The translations under genes were made by a program, and so were the position numbers. 64,000 bases of DNA, taken from positions 310,001 to 374,000 of the forward strand of contig NZ_JANYGH010000058.1 of NCBI RefSeq assembly GCF_025362475.1. The letters run 5' to 3'. Under the pieces are notes generated by a model. It did not search any database, was not told the origin of the DNA, and worked only from the letters and a program-made list of their open reading frames with translations. Source of the DNA: Mucilaginibacter sp. Lineage in GTDB: Bacteria > Bacteroidota > Bacteroidia > Sphingobacteriales > Sphingobacteriaceae. Below, one piece after another: positions 18,931-26,835 of this stretch (its first letter is position 1; every line of letters starts with the position of its first letter).

Positions 18931-20001
18931 ATGAGTCTTAAATCAAAAAGTAATACTATTACTATCCTTATCCATATATTAACCTGGGTGGTACTGGGTT
19001 TCTCGTTGTTTTTGTACCAGCCGCTTACATGGGATATTGTGTTGCCCTACCAATTCTGGATAAAACAGGCCTTGATCATTATTATGCTGGTAGCTTCATT
19101 TTATGTCAACTCTATTGTACTTGTACCTGCATACCTATTAAAAAATCGCACAGGAATGTACTTTGTGTTTGTAATTGTCCTCATTGCAACGGTACTTGTA
19201 TTGAACAACTTTTTTGATCGTTCGCTCAATATGCACCAATTGATGGATACTGCTATTCACAAACACGGGCAACCGAGGCATGGCGATAAAAATCGCATTT
19301 TTGACTATGCAATTATCTTTATAATGGCACTGGTGTTGGGCATAAGTACCAGCATAACAGCCATACAAAAATGGCAAAGCGATATCAGGCTGCGCGAAGC
19401 TTTGGAGCAGGACAAGATCAGTTCGGAGTTATCGTTCCTGAAAGCACAGATCAACCCGCATTTCTTCTTCAATACGCTGAACAACATTTATGCCTTAACA
19501 CATATTAATGCCGAAACATCCCGCAAGGCAATACACCAGCTTTCGCGCATGATGCGGTACGTATTGTATGATACCCAGCACGGCACCGCTTTGCTGAGCC
19601 AGGAGATAGCCTTTATAAAAGATTATATAAACCTTATGGAGCTAAGGCTAACTGATAAGGTAACAGTAACCTTCAATTCGCCCACTACTGTAAACGATAT
19701 GACTGTTGCCCCCATGATATTTTTACCGTTTGTTGAAAACGCTTTTAAACATGGCATCAGCGCCACATTGCCCAGTAGCATACTCATCAGCGTTGAACAG
19801 CACGCCGAAAAGCTGGAATTACGTGTAGAGAACAGCATCTATAAAGACAATAACACCAACCTGGAAGAAAACAAGGGTATTGGTCTTACTAATACCATCC
19901 GCAGGCTTGATTTGCTTTATGCCGGTAAATACACGCTGGATCTTAAGGAGGATACTACCGCTAATAATTATAAAGTTCACCTAACCCTCAACCTGTCATG
20001 A
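18931..20001 (+). CDS. LytS-type sensor histidine kinase
   Basis: 356 residues. Four membrane helices (about 10-28, 43-65, 76-94, 124-145) are followed by a His_kinase domain with the phospho-acceptor motif INPHFFFNTLNNIYAL (His177) and an ATP-binding part with VENAFKHGI and NKGIGLTNTIRRL. This is the YehU/LytS family used with LytTR regulators. Its last four bases (ATGA) overlap the start of the regulator gene, so the two are translationally coupled. The sensed signal is unknown because no extracytoplasmic domain of size is present. Confidence 0.92.
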   Translation: MSLKSKSNTITILIHILTWVVLGFSLFLYQPLTWDIVLPYQFWIKQALIIIMLVASFYVNSIVLVPAYLLKNRTGMYFVFVIVLIATVLVLNNFFDRSLNMHQLMDTAIHKHGQPRHGDKNRIFDYAIIFIMALVLGISTSITAIQKWQSDIRLREALEQDKISSELSFLKAQINPHFFFNTLNNIYALTHINAETSRKAIHQLSRMMRYVLYDTQHGTALLSQEIAFIKDYINLMELRLTDKVTVTFNSPTTVNDMTVAPMIFLPFVENAFKHGISATLPSSILISVEQHAEKLELRVENSIYKDNNTNLEENKGIGLTNTIRRLDLLYAGKYTLDLKEDTTANNYKVHLTLNLS

Positions 20002-20750
20002 TATTAAATTGCATAGCCGTTGATGACGAGCCGTTGGCCCTTGGCCTGGTTTGTGCCTTTATTGAGCAAACACCTTTTTTAAAACTTACGGGCAGGTACA
20101 GCAGCGCGGTTGAGGCGCTGGTTGGCTTACAGGATCAAAAGGTTGATCTTATTTTCCTGGATATACAAATGCCCAATTTGAACGGCATCGAGCTGGCGCG
20201 TGTGTTGGATAGTCGCGGCGCCAACAAACCCCGCATTATTTTCACCACGGCATATAATCAGTTTGCGCTGGAGGGATACAAGGTTGATGCATTGGATTAC
20301 CTGCTTAAACCCTTTAATTATGAAGAGTTTTTGCACGCGGCAAATAAAGCGCTAACGTATGTTGAATTATTACAGCGATCAACCAATGTTACACCTGCAC
20401 CCGCAGCAGCCGCGGAACACCGTATTGAAGACGATTACCTGTTTTTAAAGATTGAATATCAACTGGTGCGCATAGCGCTTAAAGATATATTATACATTGA
20501 GGGCTTAAAAGATTATGTAAAAGTATATCTGCAGGATATAGAAAAGCCCTTACTTTCGCTCACCAGCCTAAAAGCGCTGGAAGAAAAACTACCTGCAAAA
20601 CGCTTTATGCGGGTGCACCGCTCCTTCATCGTATCGTTAGATAAGATTAACTCAATCACCCGTAATGCCCTCCAAATTGGAAAGGTGAACATAACCGTTG
20701 GCGATCAGTATAAAGAAGCCTTTGGCGTATTTTTAAGTAAGTGGGTGTAA
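19998..20750 (+). CDS. LytTR family response regulator
   Basis: 250 residues. Receiver domain (1-120) with DDEP acidic pocket (9-12), phospho-acceptor Asp55 in LIFLDIQMP, TTAYNQFAL and the conserved Lys in YLLKPFNYEEF. An Ala/Pro-rich linker leads to a LytTR DNA-binding domain (about 145-250) with IEGLKDYVKVYL and FMRVHRSFIVSLDKI. It is the cognate partner of the upstream kinase. The divergent receptor gene at 15617-18460 is a plausible target. Confidence 0.93.
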   Translation: MILNCIAVDDEPLALGLVCAFIEQTPFLKLTGRYSSAVEALVGLQDQKVDLIFLDIQMPNLNGIELARVLDSRGANKPRIIFTTAYNQFALEGYKVDALDYLLKPFNYEEFLHAANKALTYVELLQRSTNVTPAPAAAAEHRIEDDYLFLKIEYQLVRIALKDILYIEGLKDYVKVYLQDIEKPLLSLTSLKALEEKLPAKRFMRVHRSFIVSLDKINSITRNALQIGKVNITVGDQYKEAFGVFLSKWV

Positions 20751-20756
20751 ATAGAA

Positions 20757-20912
20757 TTTTTCTGAACCGGCATTAAACCGATTACTCAGATTACAGGATT
20801 TTCGCATTTTTAAGCATCTCGTGTCCTCTTTCATATGATAGGATATGCAAAATATTGCGTCACATAAAAAGGAAATCCTGCCTATCCCTTAATCCCCTAA
20901 ATCCCGGTCCGG
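20757..20912. repeat. Imperfect inverted repeat with CTGAACCGG/CGGTCCGG ends
   Basis: The region begins TTTTTCTGAACCGG and contains AGGATTTT on one side and AAATCCTG and CGGTCCGG on the other, giving a long imperfect hairpin. The opening is shared with the inverted repeat at 63017-63091. It is probably a decayed dispersed element. Confidence 0.5.
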
Positions 20913-20979
20913 ACAACATCGTTTTGCAATTTTTTCCCCTGCCATTCAACAATTAAATAATAATCCCTAATTTTATTTC

Positions 20980-22380
20980 ATGCAAGAGGTAACCGTATCC
21001 TGGCTTAAATCGCTCGAGGCTTTAATAAATGTCCCGGATGATCAGCTGCAATGGCTGATAGATAGTTGTGAATATCACGTATATGAAAATGGCACCATGT
21101 TAAATGAGCCTGGAAAGCCAATGACAGGGCCACATATTATCATTGAAGGTAGTATGCGTTTTTATATGCTGCAAAGCAGGGGGCGCAGGGATTTTGTGAA
21201 TGTTGGCCCAGGTAGTATTACAGGCTATCTGCCTTTCTCCCGTGGTTTAATTTCAAAAGGCTATGCAGAAGCTATAGGCGAGCTGCATGTACTCAGTTTC
21301 CCTACCGAGCGGATAAATGAAATGATAAAAGGTCATTTTGAGCTTACCCAGGCGCTGGTACATATCATGACTACCCGTGTACGTGATTTTACTGCACTAC
21401 AACAGCAAAACGAAAAAATGATGGCTTTAGGCAAGCTATCAGCCGGCCTTGCGCATGAGCTTAATAACCCGGCATCGGCCATTGTACGTGATTCTATTTC
21501 TTTAAGCAAACACCTGCGTTTAGTACCGCAAAACCTTAAAAGCATGTTCGCCATTAAAATGGACTCTGAACAGGTTGATGGGGTAACCAACGAATTATTT
21601 AAGGTATTATCAAACAAAGGTACAGCCCGCTTAAGCCTTAAACAACGCACCCAGCTTGAAGATGAAATAAACGATTGGCTCGATGACAACGAAATTGAAA
21701 ACGGTTACGATATTGCAGAAAGTTTTGTTGATTTTAAATTTAACGCCGATAGCCTCGAGACTTTAAAAAAACATATCCCTAAAGAGTTTTTATCAACCAT
21801 TATCAACTGGATAAGCAGTAAACTGGTAGCCGAAAAAATGATAGAGGATATCCAGGAATCATCAAAGCGAATAGCCGAACTGGTGAGTTCTGTTAAAACC
21901 TTTACCCACATGGACAGGGGCCAGGACAAACAGTATGCCGATATCCACATTGGCATTACCAACACGCTTACCATGCTGGGTTACAAAATAAGAAAAGGAA
22001 ATATAACCGTTGTTGAAGATTTTGACCGAACTTTGCCTGAAGTTAAGGCGTTGATAGGCGAACTTAACCAGGTATGGACAAACCTCATAGATAATGCCCT
22101 TGACGCCATGGAACCGGCAGGCAAAGGTACGTTGACTATCAAAACCCGCCGCGACCGCGAATTTGTGGAGGTTTTTATAATTGATGATGGCCTGGGCATT
22201 CCCGAAGATATCCAGGGCCAGGTCTTTGATCCGTTTTTTACTACTAAAGATATGGGCAAAGGTACCGGGATGGGGCTTGAGGTAGTACAACGAATAGTAA
22301 AACAGCACCGTGGCTCTATCAAAGTAAAATCAAAGCCCGGGTGCACCGAATTTAGTGTTTGCTTCCTCATTGATGGATAG
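20980..22380 (+). CDS. Sensor histidine kinase with N-terminal cyclic-nucleotide-binding-like domain
   Basis: 466 residues, no membrane helix, so cytoplasmic. Residues 1-135 are a Crp/CNB-like beta-roll (YENGTMLNEPG...IIIEGSMRFYM...GPGSITGYLPF). Next is a short coiled region and the H box GKLSAGLAHELNNPASA (His159), then a long helical insert, an N box NLIDNALDAM, G boxes DDGLGIP and GKGTGMGLEVV. It is 48 bases before the REC-flavoprotein gene and is the probable phosphodonor for that receiver domain. Whether the CNB domain binds cAMP/cGMP is not clear; I cannot see the canonical RxA phosphate-binding motif. Confidence 0.88.
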   Translation: MQEVTVSWLKSLEALINVPDDQLQWLIDSCEYHVYENGTMLNEPGKPMTGPHIIIEGSMRFYMLQSRGRRDFVNVGPGSITGYLPFSRGLISKGYAEAIGELHVLSFPTERINEMIKGHFELTQALVHIMTTRVRDFTALQQQNEKMMALGKLSAGLAHELNNPASAIVRDSISLSKHLRLVPQNLKSMFAIKMDSEQVDGVTNELFKVLSNKGTARLSLKQRTQLEDEINDWLDDNEIENGYDIAESFVDFKFNADSLETLKKHIPKEFLSTIINWISSKLVAEKMIEDIQESSKRIAELVSSVKTFTHMDRGQDKQYADIHIGITNTLTMLGYKIRKGNITVVEDFDRTLPEVKALIGELNQVWTNLIDNALDAMEPAGKGTLTIKTRRDREFVEVFIIDDGLGIPEDIQGQVFDPFFTTKDMGKGTGMGLEVVQRIVKQHRGSIKVKSKPGCTEFSVCFLIDG

Positions 22381-22428
22381 CAACACTTTTCAAGAATAAA
22401 AATTTTAAATTACCTGTAGCAATCCACC

Positions 22429-24090
22429 ATGAGTAAACCAATAATATTTTCAATTGATGATGATCCGCAGGTACTCCGGTCAATCAGCCGCGATCTCAGA
22501 TCGCAATACGGTAAAGAGTACAAAATACTGAGTACAACATCGGCAAATGAAGCGTTTGAAAGCCTTACCGAGCTAAAAAGTGGCTCGGATGTGGTAGCCC
22601 TGTTCCTATGCGACCAGCGCATGCCCGAAATGGAAGGTGTTAAATTTTTAGAGAAAGCAAAAAAAATATTCCCTGATGCTAAGCGCGTACTGCTTACCGC
22701 CTACTCAGATACCGAAGCCGCCATTAAAGCTATTAATGATGTGCAGCTTGATTACTACCTCATGAAGCCATGGGATCCGCCAGAGGAAAAACTTTTCCCG
22801 GTAATAAATGATCTGCTTGACGACTGGCAAAACAATTATATTCCTGAGTTTGTGGGTGTAAAAGTAATAGGCTATCAATTTTCACCACAATCACACGTGA
22901 TCAAAGATTATTTGGCCGGTAACCTGATACCCTACCGCTGGTTAGATATTGAGAGGAACGTTGATGCAGGTAGTTTATTAGCGCTCAATAGCCTTACAAC
23001 AGATTGCCTCCCAACCGTTTTTTTTGAAGATGGAAGCTTTTTAGAAAAACCATCAATACAAGGCATAGCAGCAAAACTTGATAAAAACCCGCAAACCCTT
23101 ACCGATGTTTACGATGTGGTAATTATTGGAGCCGGGCCGGCTGGGCTTGCCGCTGCTGTTTACGGCGCATCCGAAGGATTAAAGACCTTACTGATTGAAC
23201 GTAAAGCACCTGGTGGACAAGCAGGCACCAGTTCGCGTATAGAAAACTATCTTGGGTTTCCGGCAGGTTTAAGCGGTGCCGATTTAACCCGCCGTGCTAT
23301 TAGCCAGGCGATGCGTTTAGGCGCCGAATTTTTGTCGCCGCAATCTGTTAGCGATATCAAACAAAAGGATGGTTATAAAACCATTATTTTGGATGATGGT
23401 CCCGAGATCATCAGCCGTACTGTAGTAATCACAACCGGCGTTGATTACCGCAAACTGGAAGTTAAAGGGGTTGAAAACTTTACCGGAGCGGGCATTTATT
23501 ATGGCGCCGCAACTACCGAAGCATCGGCATGTACTGGTAAAAATGTCTATGTTATTGGCGGAGGAAATTCTGCTGGCCAGGCGGCTATGCACCTGTCAAA
23601 ATATGCCGATAAGGTACATATAGTCATCCGTCGGGAAGACCTGGTGCCAACCATGTCGGCCTACCTGATAACCCAGATAAGTGAAACACCCAATATAGAA
23701 ATTGTACCCGACACCGAAATTATAGAGGCGCACGGAAGTAACTGTCTGGAAAAATTGACTTTAAAAAACTGCAAAACACAGGAAACAGTTACTAACAAAG
23801 CCGCAGCCTTATACATATTTATTGGTGCCAAACCCTATACCGATTGGATAAAACTCGACATTATTAAAAACAACAAAGATTTTATTGAAACCGGCCGTGA
23901 GTTGCGCAGCTATGAAAACTTCAACAAAATATGGAAGCTTAAAAGAGATCCATTTTTATTGGAAACCAGCTGTTCTGGCATATTTGCTGCGGGCGATGTT
24001 CGTGCGGGGGCAATGAACCGGGTAGCATCTGCCGTAGGCGAAGGCTCTATGGCTATTAGTTTTGTACACAAATATTTAGCTGAAGTTTAA
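22429..24090 (+). CDS. Receiver domain fused to a thioredoxin-reductase-like FAD/NAD(P) oxidoreductase
   Basis: 553 residues in three parts. Residues 1-130 are an intact receiver (DDD at 10-12, Asp62 in FLCDQRMP, Thr90, Lys113 in LMKPWD). Residues about 143-215 resemble a glutaredoxin fold (VKVIGYQFSPQSHVIKDYL, LPTVFFEDG) in which the usual CPxC is SPQS. Residues 227-553 are a TrxR-like flavoprotein: FAD motif GAGPAGLAAA (234-243), NAD(P) motif VIGGGNSAG (375-383), and FAAGDVRAGAMNRVASAVGEG at the end. The position of the TrxR CxxC reads YYGAATTEASAC (357-368), so the redox disulfide is missing. It therefore cannot be an ordinary thioredoxin reductase. The next gene starts 4 bases after its stop. 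Confidence 0.9.
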   Translation: MSKPIIFSIDDDPQVLRSISRDLRSQYGKEYKILSTTSANEAFESLTELKSGSDVVALFLCDQRMPEMEGVKFLEKAKKIFPDAKRVLLTAYSDTEAAIKAINDVQLDYYLMKPWDPPEEKLFPVINDLLDDWQNNYIPEFVGVKVIGYQFSPQSHVIKDYLAGNLIPYRWLDIERNVDAGSLLALNSLTTDCLPTVFFEDGSFLEKPSIQGIAAKLDKNPQTLTDVYDVVIIGAGPAGLAAAVYGASEGLKTLLIERKAPGGQAGTSSRIENYLGFPAGLSGADLTRRAISQAMRLGAEFLSPQSVSDIKQKDGYKTIILDDGPEIISRTVVITTGVDYRKLEVKGVENFTGAGIYYGAATTEASACTGKNVYVIGGGNSAGQAAMHLSKYADKVHIVIRREDLVPTMSAYLITQISETPNIEIVPDTEIIEAHGSNCLEKLTLKNCKTQETVTNKAAALYIFIGAKPYTDWIKLDIIKNNKDFIETGRELRSYENFNKIWKLKRDPFLLETSCSGIFAAGDVRAGAMNRVASAVGEGSMAISFVHKYLAEV

Positions 24091-24094
24091 ATTT

Positions 24095-24367
24095 ATGCAA
24101 GAGGATGAAATTTGCCCGCACCTGGAGGCTGTTATCGATATAAAACAGCCACAGGATTATGTATGTGAGGAATGCATGAAAACACATTCATCGTGGATGC
24201 ACCTGCGTACCTGCCAAACCTGCGGTGTAACGCTTTGCTGCGATAGTTCGCCCAATACCCACATGACCAAACATTTTGAAGCCACAGGCCACCCGGTAGT
24301 AATCTCTGCCGAACCTGGCGAGCGGTGGTTATGGTGCTACGTGGATGAACTGGTGGTGGAATATTGA
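24095..24367 (+). CDS. UBP-type zinc finger protein
   Basis: 90 residues that are almost entirely a ZnF-UBP domain. Ligand candidates in the expected order are Cys7, His9, Cys24, Cys27, Cys40, Cys43, Cys48, His56, His60 and His66, followed by the typical WLWCYVDE. In eukaryotes this fold binds the free C-terminus of ubiquitin. Bacterial stand-alone copies have no established function that I know of. It is 4 bases downstream of the REC-flavoprotein gene, so it is co-translated in the same operon and probably acts in the same redox/signalling pathway. Confidence 0.88.
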   Translation: MQEDEICPHLEAVIDIKQPQDYVCEECMKTHSSWMHLRTCQTCGVTLCCDSSPNTHMTKHFEATGHPVVISAEPGERWLWCYVDELVVEY

Positions 24368-24369
24368 TT

Positions 24370-24628
24370 CAGATGTGTAGATTTCAGATTACAAATGTGC
24401 AGATGATAGCTTGCAGATTTCAGATGTGTAGATTTCAGATTACAAATGTGCAGATGATCGCCGGAAGCAGATGTGCAAATTTCAAATTTCAGATGTGCAA
24501 ATGATAGCTGGAAAAAGATGTCCGAATTTTAGATTTCAAATGTGTATAAGAAAACCATCTGCACATCTGAAATCTGCACATCTGAAATCTGCACATCTGA
24601 AATCTGCACATCTGTAATTTGCACATCT
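24370..24628. repeat. Direct and inverted repeats of CAGATGTGCAGATTT type
   Basis: A 38-base unit is repeated exactly at 24370-24407 and 24421-24458 (period 51). Further right, a 15-base unit ATCTGCACATCTGAA is repeated four times head-to-tail from 24557. The right block is the reverse complement of the left block in sense, so the RNA would fold into a long hairpin between the two convergent genes. It is not a CRISPR array because there are no spacers of uniform length. Confidence 0.85.
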
Positions 24629-24632
24629 AAAA

Positions 24633-25079
24633 TCATTCTGACGCTAAATATCTATCTAAAGAAATCGGTCCCGAGCCAAGGATAATGAATATTACAAGCA
24701 GGATGAGTGCCGTAATAGATGGCCAGGCCATGGTGTTTATGGGTTCCTGAAAAATACTGGTTAAAAATACAGCGCCTAAAACAATCGGAATCTGGATAAT
24801 GGACGCCAGCCTGGTATATATGCCAAGTGCTATCAGTATGCCACCAACCATGTGGGCAAAAGTTACATAGTAAACCAAAATCATCAACAATGTTGGCGAT
24901 AGGTCTACTACATCCTGGTCTTCAATAAGGTGCCTTAGGTATGCTGTGTTTTGCATAAATGCAATGCCTTTTAATAGCAAAAATACGCCAAGTGCTATAC
25001 GGACAAGATCAAGAATTTTAGGGTGATGAGTATCGCCCCAGTTTTCTATTTTATGAACTAAGTTCATCACAGCCTCCAT
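24633..25079 (-). CDS. DoxX family membrane protein
   Basis: 148 residues with four hydrophobic helices (about 24-42, 62-84, 88-108, 117-138) and the DoxX-like sequence RIALGVFLLLKGIAFM, HMVGGILIALGIYTRLASI. The family is found in redox and sulfur-stress contexts, but most members are uncharacterised. It is a single gene convergent with the ZnF-UBP cassette. The start at 25079 (MEAVMNLVHK) or at the second ATG are both possible. Confidence 0.8.
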   Translation of the reverse strand: MEAVMNLVHKIENWGDTHHPKILDLVRIALGVFLLLKGIAFMQNTAYLRHLIEDQDVVDLSPTLLMILVYYVTFAHMVGGILIALGIYTRLASIIQIPIVLGAVFLTSIFQEPINTMAWPSITALILLVIFIILGSGPISLDRYLASE

Positions 25080-25227
25080 TTTAAAGGTTAAAATTGGTTT
25101 AGTTAACAGCCGTTTTATTGGGTTAAAAAGAACTGTTTACTTCATATAAATATAGTAATAAACCTGTTACAATTACAAATTGTTTTTTTCAGGAATATTT
25201 AAGTTACCCTTAAAATTACTGCCGGCA

Positions 25228-26223
25228 CTATAGATCATTTTCTTTCAGCCATCCCCTCAAAGTAGTTAGGTCTTTTTGTACTGCAGCCGTAAAAGCCTCT
25301 TTGCTAATAGTTAATTTCCTTGCACCATCCTGCGCGCCGCCAAGGTCGTACTCGCAATGCAAACTTAGCGGACCATTAATTTGATATTGCTTAAGCATGG
25401 CGAAGTACTTTTTAAAGTCAACCATTCCCTCGCCCAATGGCACGCTTTTTACCTGCCATTTTCCATCCTTTTTCTCCCAGTAAAAATCCTTTACGTTGGT
25501 GGTTTTAATATGCGGGATCAGCAATTGCATTGATGTTGCCCAGGTATCGGCGCCTTCGGTAGTGGCATGCCTGATATCATATTGGCAGCCTATCAAATTG
25601 GGGTCAAGATCCTTCATCGCCAGCCAAAGATCCCAAACAGAAGCGCCAAACAGTTCGCCCGAATGATTTTGATAGGCTCCATGTATTTTATATTGTTTAT
25701 TTAAGCTGGTTAAAGCAGCAAACTGAGCACTGATTACTTTTAAGTTTTCGGGGATACTGATGTTTTTATTATAATCAAACCAGGCCGTACGGTAATATTT
25801 TATCCCCAATGCAGATGCAGCTTTTAAAATATCATGTGTATATTTTTCATCTGGCGATTTGATGTTGGAGACTATTGAATATACCTTTAAACCGGCCTTC
25901 TCCACAGCCGCTACGGCCTTTGGTAAATCAACAGCTACATTTTCGGGCAACACATGTCCATCCGGCCTTACGGTAATATCTACGCCATCAAAGCCCATAC
26001 CGGCAGCTAATGATGCCATATCGGTATAATTAAGCCAATGCAGATGTTTGGAAAATATGCTTACCTTAATTTTTTCTGTCGCAGATGATTGCGTTGCGGG
26101 TTGGTTATCACTTACGATCTCCGGCCCTACCCTATCCTTACCCAATGCGTTTAAGCCGAATGCCATACCGGCAGTAGCCATAGTAGCGGCAGCAATAAAT
26201 TTTTTGCGACTAATAGTTTTCAT
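25228..26223 (-). CDS. Secreted sugar phosphate isomerase/epimerase-like protein (AP endonuclease 2 fold)
   Basis: 331 residues. The N-terminus MKTISRKKFIAAATMATAGMA looks like a Tat-type signal with SRKKF in place of SRRxF. The mature part is a xylose-isomerase-like TIM barrel: LAAGMGFDGVDITVRPDGHV, GIKYYRTAWFDY, YQNHSGE, GCQYDIRHA, HIKTTNVKDFYWE and SLHCEYDLGGA, which supply the Glu/His/Asp metal ligands of this family. In Bacteroidota such proteins accompany sugar-acid or 3-keto-sugar metabolism. The substrate is unknown and no partner gene is adjacent. Confidence 0.82.
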   Translation of the reverse strand: MKTISRKKFIAAATMATAGMAFGLNALGKDRVGPEIVSDNQPATQSSATEKIKVSIFSKHLHWLNYTDMASLAAGMGFDGVDITVRPDGHVLPENVAVDLPKAVAAVEKAGLKVYSIVSNIKSPDEKYTHDILKAASALGIKYYRTAWFDYNKNISIPENLKVISAQFAALTSLNKQYKIHGAYQNHSGELFGASVWDLWLAMKDLDPNLIGCQYDIRHATTEGADTWATSMQLLIPHIKTTNVKDFYWEKKDGKWQVKSVPLGEGMVDFKKYFAMLKQYQINGPLSLHCEYDLGGAQDGARKLTISKEAFTAAVQKDLTTLRGWLKENDL

Positions 26224-26306
26224 AAGCTTTATAGTTGGTACCGCAATATAATAAAGCTGAATGGGATTTGTGCAGCAACGACGCTGTTACTGAGCCGATA
26301 TCTTAA

Positions 26307-26795
26307 TTAATCAAAGCCTAAATATTCTTTTTGTTTTACCTCAACAGAGCCCGAAGAATTATCACGACTGATGAGCATCACGATATGAAAAAAATCATTA
26401 TCAAAAAGATAGATATTATTTACAGAATCTGCCCCCTGAAACTTCATATCCAGGCCCAGCCTTTTGGCCTGAGTTATCAGGTTGAAAATATCTTTAGTAA
26501 TTGCCGAGGTATACGTAACTGTACGTAATATAGTGCCGCTGCTCAGTTTAGTACCAACACCTATCACTACAGCCTCGCCCTTATTTACCGGCCCACCCTT
26601 GTGTAAATGCTCAACTATATTGCCGCCAACATCCTGTGTGTACTCTTTCTTAAATCCCTTTGATAATACCAGGTAATTATGAGCGTCGGCATTTGAAAGG
26701 TTTACTAAATTGGTAAGGTCATTAACAGTTACACTCTGGCCAAACAAATCAACGCAGCAAAAACACGTTACCACTAAAAACAGGTATTTTTTCAT
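26307..26795 (-). CDS. Secreted hypothetical protein
   Basis: 162 residues with a signal peptide (MKKYLFLVVTCFCCVDLFGQ). I do not recognise a domain. The mature part is mixed alpha/beta with TVNDLTNLVNLSNADAHNYLVLSKGF near the start. It is a lone gene 40 bases beyond the acylase gene on the same strand and could share its transcript. Confidence 0.65.
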   Translation of the reverse strand: MKKYLFLVVTCFCCVDLFGQSVTVNDLTNLVNLSNADAHNYLVLSKGFKKEYTQDVGGNIVEHLHKGGPVNKGEAVVIGVGTKLSSGTILRTVTYTSAITKDIFNLITQAKRLGLDMKFQGADSVNNIYLFDNDFFHIVMLISRDNSSGSVEVKQKEYLGFD

Positions 26796-26835
26796 TTTAA
26801 TATTGTATCCAAATATACTTTTTAAAACAATTTAA

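Noticed and set aside
21862..22308. 148-codon minus-strand frame opposite the CNB-kinase
   Set aside because: It lies entirely inside a clear kinase ATP-binding domain and has no recognisable features.
24557..24628. Short tandem units that look like a CRISPR array
   Set aside because: The 15-base units abut directly without spacers, and no cas gene is in the window.
25228..26223. Tat signal on the isomerase-like protein
   Set aside because: The motif is SRKKF, not SRRxF, so a Tat route is only possible; I report it as Tat-like and not as established.
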